This document shows, in pieces, positions 6,105-11,286 of a DNA stretch of 11,286 nt. Numbering within the stretch: the first letter of the stretch is position 1; every line of letters starts with the position of its first letter. The notes beneath the pieces are model-generated. The model worked only from the letters and a program-made list of their open reading frames with translations. It was not told where the DNA came from and did no database searches. The DNA comes from Pirellulales bacterium. GTDB lineage: Bacteria; Planctomycetota; Planctomycetia; Pirellulales; Thermoguttaceae. Position numbers and translations under genes: made by a program. The stretch is from NCBI GenBank assembly GCA_030607895.1, contig JAUWJC010000084.1:1-11286 (forward strand), written 5' to 3'.

Positions 6105-6130
6105 GCGCGACCACCGGTCGCGGCTTTATA
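6105..6130 (+). repeat. Third copy of the palindromic repeat, at a convergent gene junction
   Basis: It matches the unit at 69-94 in 23 of 26 positions and keeps the hairpin CGCGACC (6106-6112) / GGTCGCG (6116-6122) and the GGCTTTA tail. It lies between the lipoprotein hydrolase (ends 6092) and the MFS gene. On the minus strand its conserved tail supplies the TAA stop of the MFS gene (6126-6128). The stem could end transcription from both sides, though no long T-run follows. Confidence 0.75.
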
Positions 6131-7367
6131 GTAAGGCTTCTTCGGTGCCTTCCGGCCATTGTTTTGCTCGGTCTGGTTGGTTCCAGTGCCAAAGCAGCAG
6201 GGCCAGTGTGGCGGCCGTCAAGAGGAGCACGGCCAGCACGGAGAAGTTGAGCAGATCGCTTCTCATGCGGCCGGCAAAGTTGGGCCCAAAGCTGCCCACG
6301 CCGAATCCTAAGGTAAAACTCAGCCCATAGCACAAGCTCCGCCGCCGTCTGGGGACGTACTTCGCCACCAGGCTGTTGAACAGCGGCTGGTGCATGAAGA
6401 ACAAGGGCGTGAACAGCGCGGCCGCCCACAGCCGGGCGGTACCCTGGGCCAAGCCCATCCAGAACACGCATGGGGCGGCAGCAAAGAAGGCGCAAGCCAT
6501 CAGCGGTTCCAGCGTGGTCGGCCTGGCGAGTCGTCCGGCCGTATATTGGCCGATAACACCCAGCAACATCACCGCGCCGGTTAGGTAGTTTCGCAGGCTT
6601 TCTCTGGGAATCTGCCCGATCTGAAAGCCCGCTCCGTCCAAGTAGCGGGGGAGGAAATTCAATATTGCCGCGTACACGAACCCAGCCAGACTGGTCAGTA
6701 CCATGAGCGCAGCATACGATCGCCAGGAGACATCGTCCTCGTCGTTGGCATGGTTGCTCTTGGAAGTGGTAGTGCCCGATTCTTCCCGCTCGTGGACAAG
6801 ACGCAGAAGCAGCAACACGGCCAGCAGCACGCCGGGTACTGTCAGGACCAGATAATATTGTCGCCAACTGGCTCCCACGTTCAAAACAAGCCCCGCCAGA
6901 AACGGACCCGCGGCAATCCCCAGCGAACCGAAAATGCCGTGATATCCGAGTGCCATCGGCCGGTTTTCCGGATCGGTCTGATGGGCGATCAGTGCCACGC
7001 CTGCCGGATGGTAGATGCTGGCGAACAAACCGAGCGTGAACATCGACAGATAGAGCAGCGCCAAGTTCGGTGCGAAGCACGCCATGCCCGCCGCCACACT
7101 ACACCCAAGCAGGTAGATTATCAACAACCGCTTCGCACCGAATCGGTCGGCCAGCCATCCGGCCAGAAGCGCGCACAGTCCGAACGGCAGCCGCAAGCAG
7201 TTACCCAACTCGCCGGATAGCTCCTTCTGTTCGTCTGGGGCAATGCCGAAATCGGCGTCGGCCGCGATCAACTGCTCGACGCTGGCCAGCGAGTGTTCGT
7301 AGACATGCACCATCGCGTGGCAACAGGAAACCAGTAACACCAGCCGCAACGTTGCCCGATTCATCAT
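6126..7367 (-). CDS. MFS transporter, fosmidomycin-resistance (Fsr)-like
   Basis: The 413-residue inner-membrane protein has about 12 predicted hydrophobic segments split by a charged central loop (about 192-215). MFS motif A reads GWLADRFGAKR (70-80) after helix 2. The Y-H-P-A-G-V-A-L-I-A-H block (119-129) in helix 4 and an N-terminal H-x-x-x-H pattern (H21, H25) recall the Fsr branch of exporters. GYHGIFGSLGIAAGP (141-155) resembles motif C of antiporters. The substrate is not evident, and Fsr-like members are often named for drugs they may not naturally carry. It begins with two ATGs; the first overlaps the trpD stop as ATGA, so it is translationally coupled to trpD. The last codons (LL, stop) run into a palindromic repeat that supplies the stop, so the C-terminus may have been trimmed or reset. 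Confidence 0.88.
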   Translation of the reverse strand: MMNRATLRLVLLVSCCHAMVHVYEHSLASVEQLIAADADFGIAPDEQKELSGELGNCLRLPFGLCALLAGWLADRFGAKRLLIIYLLGCSVAAGMACFAPNLALLYLSMFTLGLFASIYHPAGVALIAHQTDPENRPMALGYHGIFGSLGIAAGPFLAGLVLNVGASWRQYYLVLTVPGVLLAVLLLLRLVHEREESGTTTSKSNHANDEDDVSWRSYAALMVLTSLAGFVYAAILNFLPRYLDGAGFQIGQIPRESLRNYLTGAVMLLGVIGQYTAGRLARPTTLEPLMACAFFAAAPCVFWMGLAQGTARLWAAALFTPLFFMHQPLFNSLVAKYVPRRRRSLCYGLSFTLGFGVGSFGPNFAGRMRSDLLNFSVLAVLLLTAATLALLLWHWNQPDRAKQWPEGTEEALL

Positions 7368-8374
7368 GATGCAGTCCGTTGGGCCAGTCGGGCCAGCAGT
7401 TCGGCGGCCGCGCCGCTTGCGATCGCCTCGCCGGCCAATCGGACGCAGTCACCCAGCGACGTCTCACGACCGGCCGTCCAGAGTGCGGCGGCCGCGTTGG
7501 CCACGCCGACATCGCGTGGGGGCCCGGGGAGGCCGGCGAGCATCTCACGGATCACCCGGGCGCTTTGATCGGGACCGTCCACCTGCAAGGATTCGATGGC
7601 AACCGGTTCCAGGCCAAAGTCGGACGGTGTCCAATCGAACTGGCGGAGCGTTCCGTCGGCTGCCTCGGTAACGTGGGTAGTATCGCCAAGTGTCACTTCG
7701 TCCAGCCCGTCTGCCCCGTGGACGACGAGCGTTCGCCGGGTCCCCAGCATCAACAGCGCTTCGGCCAGTAGCGGCCGCAATCGAGGCCGGCCCACGCCGA
7801 GTAACTGGAACGGCGCGCCGGCCGGATTAACCAACGGTCCCAGGATATTGAAGATCGTGGGCGTGTCGAGCTTCTTTCTGACCGGGGCCACGTGCTTCAT
7901 TGCACCATGCAGCAGTGGGGCGAAGCAAAAGCAGATTCCCAACTCGTCCAGACAGGCTTCCACGCAGGCAACGTCGGCCTCGATGTTCACACCCAAGGCG
8001 GCCAGCACGTCGGCCGAGCCGCTGCGACTGGTAAAGCGACGGTTACCATGCTTGGCAACCGGCACGCCGGCGGCGGCCGTGACCAGCGCGGCGGCGGTCG
8101 ATATATTGAAGGTTGCCGCGCCGTCTCCGCCGGTCCCCACAACGTCAATTACGCCGGTACGGCTCGTTCGGATAGGTGTCATGTGCCGGCGCATGGCCGC
8201 CGCGGCACCAGCCACCTCGGCCACGGTCTCGCCTTTGCCATGCAGTGCCACGAGCAATCGGGCGATCTGCTTTTCGCTGGCCCGACCCTCCATGATGACG
8301 CCGATCGCCTCCGCCATCTGTTCCATTGACAGATCGCGGCCGGCCTCGACACGGTCCACGATAGACTGAATCAT
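7364..8374 (-). CDS. trpD: Anthranilate phosphoribosyltransferase
   Basis: This 336-residue protein transfers phosphoribose from PRPP to anthranilate, the second committed step of tryptophan synthesis, in the cytoplasm. The PRPP loop GTGGDG (80-85) with N-I-S-T (90-93), the K-H-G-N-R block (108-112) leading into S-G-S-A-D, anthranilate-site Arg166, T-I-F-N-I-L-G-P-L-x-N-P (173-184) and metal-binding D-G-L-D-E (222-226) are all present. Length is normal, and the signature set argues for true TrpD over thymidine/pyrimidine phosphorylase relatives. Start ATG 8374 has AGGA about 5 nt upstream. No other trp gene is in the window, so it sits apart from a trp operon. Instead it overlaps an MFS gene by four bases (ATGA). 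Upstream lies an 83-bp inverted-repeat element, and no trp leader peptide or attenuator is recognisable. Confidence 0.95.
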   Translation of the reverse strand: MIQSIVDRVEAGRDLSMEQMAEAIGVIMEGRASEKQIARLLVALHGKGETVAEVAGAAAAMRRHMTPIRTSRTGVIDVVGTGGDGAATFNISTAAALVTAAAGVPVAKHGNRRFTSRSGSADVLAALGVNIEADVACVEACLDELGICFCFAPLLHGAMKHVAPVRKKLDTPTIFNILGPLVNPAGAPFQLLGVGRPRLRPLLAEALLMLGTRRTLVVHGADGLDEVTLGDTTHVTEAADGTLRQFDWTPSDFGLEPVAIESLQVDGPDQSARVIREMLAGLPGPPRDVGVANAAAALWTAGRETSLGDCVRLAGEAIASGAAAELLARLAQRTAS

Positions 8375-8414
8375 GTCCTGATCTCAGGGGTGCGGAGTCC
8401 AAGAATGGAAACGT

Positions 8415-8513
8415 GGGATTTTCTGACCGTCACGGATTTTGAGGAGGGCAGCCCGGTGGGGTCGGAGATCATGCAGTCAATCTCCCCAAAATCCGTGACG
8501 GTCAGGGGATTTT
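8415..8513. mobile_element. MITE-like element with terminal inverted repeats and 8-bp flanking duplication
   Basis: An 83-bp core (8423-8505) is bounded by 24-bp inverted repeats, 8423-8446 and 8482-8505, matching at 23 of 24 positions (outer ends CTGACCGTCACGG and its complement). GGGATTTT occurs directly on both sides, at 8415-8422 and 8506-8513, as a target-site duplication would. The 35-bp interior codes for nothing. This is the architecture of a small non-autonomous element moved by a transposase elsewhere. Caution: the arms themselves contain GGATTTT, so part of the flanking match could be an internal motif repeat. It separates the divergent trpD and nucleoside hydrolase genes. Confidence 0.6.
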
Positions 8514-8552
8514 ACCATACCGTTGTCCACTAAGGTAGGGCCGTCTTTCCTC

Positions 8553-8581
8553 TTGCCCGGTTGGGGGGCGATCTCTACAAT
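8553..8581 (+). promoter_or_regulatory. Sigma70-like promoter of the nucleoside hydrolase gene
   Basis: TTGCCC (8553-8558), a 17-bp spacer and TACAAT (8576-8581) precede the ATG at 8631 by about 50 bp, leaving room for a short leader and the ribosome site. Confidence 0.5.
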
Positions 8582-8620
8582 TGTCGAAAGCACGGAAGTT
8601 CTTTTGGCAGACCAGGATGT

Positions 8621-8625
8621 GAGGA
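8621..8625 (+). promoter_or_regulatory. Shine-Dalgarno site deciding the nucleoside hydrolase start
   Basis: GAGGA lies 5 nt before the ATG at 8631. It favours this start over the longer frame beginning at 8523, which would span the promoter. Confidence 0.65.
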
Positions 8626-8630
8626 ACCGT

Positions 8631-9563
8631 ATGCCCAGGAAGGTAATCCTTGATGTCGATCCGGGAATCGACGACGCCGTGGCGCTATGCATGGCACTGT
8701 TCAATCCTGGGCTGGAAGTGGTGGCGGTGACGGCCGTCGGTGGAAACGTCCCGCCGGCCCAGGCTACCCGAAACGTTCAGGTCATTCTCGAGCAAGTCGA
8801 TCCGCCGCGGTGGCCGCGGATCGGTGCCGCCTCGGAGCCGGACGAGCCGCTGCCGGTGGACGGGCGGCATCTTCATGGGATTGACGGGTTGGGAGGCGCC
8901 AATTTTGAAGTGGCCGAGTTGCGAAGCCGGCATCCTTCCGAAAAGGTCATTTGCGACGCCGTCCGCGCCGATCCCGATTCAGTTACCATCATCGCACTTG
9001 GACCGCTGACTAACATCGCCCGGGCGTTTCAGCGCGATCCGGAATTGCCGATCGGCCAGATTGTGATGATGGGGGGAGCGGTCAGCGGCCCGGGTAATAT
9101 CACTCCCACCGCCGAGTTCAACATTTACTGCGATCCCCAATCCGCTCGAAAGGTCTTCCGCTCCCGTTCCACCAAGACGCTGATTCCGCTGGACGTGACC
9201 AACCGGCTCGTACTCAGCTACGATCTGTTCAATCGGTTACCCGACGAATCGACCAAGGTGGGCAGCTTCCTTCGGAAGATCCTACCCCCGGCGTTCCGCA
9301 ACTACCGGCGTCAATTCGGTCTGGAAGGGATTCACGTACACGATTCGATCGCCCTGCTTGCCGCGATTCGCCCGGAACTGTTCACCATGCAAGAGATGGC
9401 CGGCGACGTGGAGACTTCCGGCAACCTGACGACCGGGGCCACCGTGTTCGACCGCCGCCGCGTGCCTGCCTGGCGACATAACATGGCAGTGGTCGTCGAC
9501 ATGGACACGGCCGAGGTGATGGAGCAGATCGTCCGCCTCCTCTCGGATGCCGCGCGGATGTAA
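8631..9563 (+). CDS. Inosine/uridine-preferring nucleoside hydrolase (IUNH family)
   Basis: The 310-residue protein should cleave the N-glycosidic bond of ribonucleosides to base plus ribose, for salvage. The N-terminal D-V-D-P-G-I-D-D (8-15) is the family calcium and catalytic Asp cluster (D10, D14, D15). GPLTNIA (124-130), M-M-G-G (146-149), the G-N-I-T-P-x-A-E-F-N-I-x-x-D-P block (155-169) and H-D-S-I-A-L (237-242), with the conserved His-Asp pair, follow in family order. Length is typical. There is no signal peptide, so it is probably cytoplasmic; substrate preference cannot be read from the sequence. The start at 8631 places the DVDPG motif at residue 8, as in relatives. It is transcribed alone, divergent from trpD and convergent with threonine synthase. 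Confidence 0.93.
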   Translation: MPRKVILDVDPGIDDAVALCMALFNPGLEVVAVTAVGGNVPPAQATRNVQVILEQVDPPRWPRIGAASEPDEPLPVDGRHLHGIDGLGGANFEVAELRSRHPSEKVICDAVRADPDSVTIIALGPLTNIARAFQRDPELPIGQIVMMGGAVSGPGNITPTAEFNIYCDPQSARKVFRSRSTKTLIPLDVTNRLVLSYDLFNRLPDESTKVGSFLRKILPPAFRNYRRQFGLEGIHVHDSIALLAAIRPELFTMQEMAGDVETSGNLTTGATVFDRRRVPAWRHNMAVVVDMDTAEVMEQIVRLLSDAARM

Positions 9564-9615
9564 TCAGGTAACTTAGTCCTCGAAAGTTATTGTAGATGAG
9601 TCAAGTTTTGTCGGG

Positions 9616-9678
9616 GTTGAGAGTTGAAAGTTGAGAGTTGAAAGTTGAGAGTTGAAAGTTGAAAGTTGAGAGTTGCGA
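9616..9678. repeat. Heptanucleotide tandem repeat (GTTGARA), nine units
   Basis: Eight consecutive 7-bp units GTTGAGA or GTTGAAA begin at 9616 and repeat every 7 bases, with a ninth degenerate unit GTTGCGA at 9672. The sixth base mostly alternates G and A (G,A,G,A,G,A,A,G), giving a 14-bp higher-order period, so the array probably grew by dimer duplication. It sits between convergent gene ends, where copy number can vary harmlessly. Confidence 0.95.
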
Positions 9679-9679
9679 A

Positions 9680-9691
9680 GCCGCAAGCGGC
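9680..9691. terminator. Small hairpin between convergent genes
   Basis: GCCG-CAAG-CGGC forms a short stem just past the threonine synthase stop and beyond the tandem repeats downstream of the nucleoside hydrolase. It is only 4 bp with a 4-nt loop and no T-tract, so the terminator function is weakly supported. Confidence 0.25.
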
Positions 9692-9703
9692 CACTATCCA
9701 CTA

Positions 9704-11137
9704 CTAGCTATACAACCGAATCGCCTTGATAATTTCGTCCAGGTCGTTGGGCACGGCTACCGCGCGGTTGGCGTAGGCGGCCCGGCTGACTCCGTGGCTG
9801 CCTAGCACCTTGTTGAAAAGCTCTTGATCGGTGGTGTGGTAGGCGACCGTGGCGTTGGGGTCCTTCAGTTGGTGACCGGTAAGGATGCATACGACTCGCT
9901 CGTCCGGGCCGATGAGGCCTTCGGAGACCAGTAGCCTGGTGCCCGCCACGCTGGCCGCGCTGGCCGGCTCGCAGCCCAATCCACCGGCGCCCACCTGGGC
10001 CTTGGCGTCCATGATCTCTTGATCGCTTGCCTGCCGGACCAGCCCGTTGCAGACCTCCAACGCGCGGATGCATTTGTACAGATTCACCGGGCGGTTGATC
10101 TCGATGGCGCTGGCGATCGTCGATGCGCGGCGCTGCTGGGCGTCCATTTCCTGGTAGTACTGCTTGACCGTTTCCAGATCGGGCGATCCTCGATTCCAGC
10201 GCAATCCGCACTTCTCGACCAGATCGTAAAGGGTGCTGGCGCCGGTCGCGTTGATGACGGCCATCCGCGGGATGCGATCGATCAGGCCCAACTGATGAAG
10301 CTCGAAAAACGCTTTGCCGAACGCGCTGGAATTACCCAGGTTCCCGCCGGGAACCACGATCCAGTCGGGTACTTCCCAGCGGAGTTTTTCCAGCACGCGG
10401 TACATGATCGTCTTCTGCCCCTCCAGCCGGAAGGGGTTGACGCTGTTGACCAGGTAAAGCCCCAACTCCCGGGAGACTTCCTGGACCCGGGCCATTGCGT
10501 CGTCGAAGTCGCCGGAAATCTGGACCGTCAGCGCACCGAAGTCCAGCGCCTGAGAGAGCTTCCCATAGGCGATCTTGCCCGAGCCCACGAAGATTACAGC
10601 CTTCATCAGTCGGCTAACCGAGCAATAAAGGGCCAGCGACGCGCTGGTGTTTCCGGTTGAAGCACATGCCGCCCGGGCGGCGCCGGTCAGCCGGGCGTGC
10701 GTGAAGGCGGCCGACATGCCGTTATCCTTGAAGCTGCCCGACGGATTCATCCCCTCGTACTCCAACAGCAGCCGGCCGGGCTTGAGCCCCACGTATTGGG
10801 CCACACTGTCGCAACGGTGCAGCAAGGTCTGCCCTTCACCCACCGTTACGCACTGATCGACCGGGGCGAAGGGAAGCAGTTCGTGGAACCGCCACACGCC
10901 GCTGAAGCAGTGCGGGTCGGCACGACGCGCCCATTTCTCTTCGAACACTTTCAGCGAGGCCGGCACTTCCAGCCGGTCCCAATCGTACATTACGTCCAAC
11001 AAGTTGCCGCATTTCTCACATGCGACCCGGACCTCATCGATGCCGTAGGTAGCCCCGCAGGCGGGCGAGATGCACCGCTGAAAGGACAGGTCGGCATGTG
11101 TGGGTCTGGTTCTCGTTTCGCTGGGAGTTTCTTTCAT
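9704..11137 (-). CDS. thrC: Threonine synthase
   Basis: This PLP enzyme converts O-phosphohomoserine to threonine in the cytoplasm. From the ATG at 11137 it has 477 residues. An N-terminal zinc-ribbon-like CX4C...CX2C set (C22, C27, C40, C43) is followed by G-S-F-K-D-N-G with PLP Lys137, the A-S-T-G-N-T-S-A-S phosphate/substrate loop (159-167) and the glycine loop P-G-G-N-L-G-N-S (263-270). The fold-type II pattern and ribbon fit bacterial threonine synthase better than threonine dehydratase or cysteate synthase, though the latter is a close relative. The start is uncertain: in-frame ATG 11155 and GTG 11188 lie upstream, none has a clear Shine-Dalgarno, and the extra residues show no family similarity, so I took the start nearest the conserved region. 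It appears to be transcribed alone. Confidence 0.88.
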   Translation of the reverse strand: MKETPSETRTRPTHADLSFQRCISPACGATYGIDEVRVACEKCGNLLDVMYDWDRLEVPASLKVFEEKWARRADPHCFSGVWRFHELLPFAPVDQCVTVGEGQTLLHRCDSVAQYVGLKPGRLLLEYEGMNPSGSFKDNGMSAAFTHARLTGAARAACASTGNTSASLALYCSVSRLMKAVIFVGSGKIAYGKLSQALDFGALTVQISGDFDDAMARVQEVSRELGLYLVNSVNPFRLEGQKTIMYRVLEKLRWEVPDWIVVPGGNLGNSSAFGKAFFELHQLGLIDRIPRMAVINATGASTLYDLVEKCGLRWNRGSPDLETVKQYYQEMDAQQRRASTIASAIEINRPVNLYKCIRALEVCNGLVRQASDQEIMDAKAQVGAGGLGCEPASAASVAGTRLLVSEGLIGPDERVVCILTGHQLKDPNATVAYHTTDQELFNKVLGSHGVSRAAYANRAVAVPNDLDEIIKAIRLYS

Positions 11138-11244
11138 TTGGGCCCAACCCGGCATTTTTCGGAGGGTAGCTCCATAATGGTAAGTCACCCCAGGCCACTC
11201 ATCAAGGGATGCAGGAACGGACTTCTTTTGGGCGGCAGGGGTAG

Positions 11245-11271
11245 GGTGGGGCGAGCGAAGCGAGCCCCACC
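11245..11271. repeat. Palindromic hairpin repeat upstream of threonine synthase
   Basis: GGTGGGGC (11245-11252) pairs perfectly with GCCCCACC (11264-11271). The inner part GAGCGAAGCGA can add tandem G-A mismatches and a GC/GC pair around GAA. It looks like the GC-rich dispersed palindromes common in planctomycete intergenic DNA (recalled, not searched). It lies about 110 bp from the gene start, outside any ORF I support. Confidence 0.6.
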
Positions 11272-11286
11272 AGAAAACAGCCGAAT

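Noticed and set aside
5941..7080. Minus-strand 379-codon frame overlapping the MFS gene
   Set aside because: It is a long GC-driven frame, rich in Arg and Gly, that shadows the MFS gene. It has no membrane or domain pattern.
7596..8369. Plus-strand 257-codon frame opposite trpD
   Set aside because: It is low-complexity Ser/Ala/Pro antisense translation of a strongly supported trpD.
8375..8422. trp attenuator or leader peptide ahead of trpD
   Set aside because: There is no short Trp-rich frame and no terminator/antiterminator pair. The only strong stem is the MITE-like inverted repeat.
9616..9678. CRISPR array
   Set aside because: The units are 7 bp with no unique spacers, so this is a simple tandem repeat.

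Overview
This window looks like chromosomal DNA from a moderately GC-rich Gram-negative-type bacterium, most likely a planctomycete (Pirellulales-like). That placement is an inference. It rests on an exported multi-domain redoxin protein with calcium-loop-like segments, a large lipoprotein hydrolase, dispersed palindromic and heptanucleotide repeats, weak Shine-Dalgarno use, and a tRNA-Ile/tRNA-Ala pair standing outside any rRNA operon. No phylogenetic test could be run.

Layout. Positions 1-94 hold a perfect 26-bp inverted repeat whose arms are themselves hairpins (BIME-like), followed by about 450 bp without a convincing gene. A large exported redoxin/TlpA-like protein lies on the minus strand (542-2488); its thioredoxin motif has lost the first cysteine. 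About 400 bp of non-coding DNA with a good sigma70-like promoter then leads into tRNA-Ile(GAT) and tRNA-Ala(TGC). Directly after tRNA-Ala, on the minus strand, come what looks like the broken N-terminus of a tyrosine recombinase and a two-gene RelE/ParE plus Phd/YefM toxin-antitoxin operon. This resembles a decayed tRNA-associated island boundary. A divergent lipoprotein alpha/beta hydrolase follows (4035-6092). Its end meets that of a minus-strand pair, trpD and an Fsr-like MFS transporter, which overlap by ATGA. A third copy of the palindromic repeat sits at this convergent junction and supplies the MFS stop codon.

The trpD/nucleoside hydrolase intergenic region holds an 83-bp element with 24-bp terminal inverted repeats (one mismatch) and identical 8-bp flanking direct repeats, a good candidate for a small non-autonomous mobile element. 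A nucleoside hydrolase (+, 8631-9563) and a threonine synthase (-, ending at 9704) converge on a 7-bp tandem repeat tract. The window ends in another hairpin repeat upstream of the threonine synthase gene.

How the genes relate. Most are ordinary housekeeping or envelope genes with no shared pathway: TrpD (tryptophan), threonine synthase (threonine), nucleoside hydrolase (purine/pyrimidine salvage), and the two exported proteins. The tight links are the toxin-antitoxin operon and the translationally coupled trpD-MFS pair. I see no clear novel defence or biosynthetic system. The best leads are the MITE-like element, the island scar beside tRNA-Ala, the dispersed palindrome family and the cysteine-depleted redoxin.
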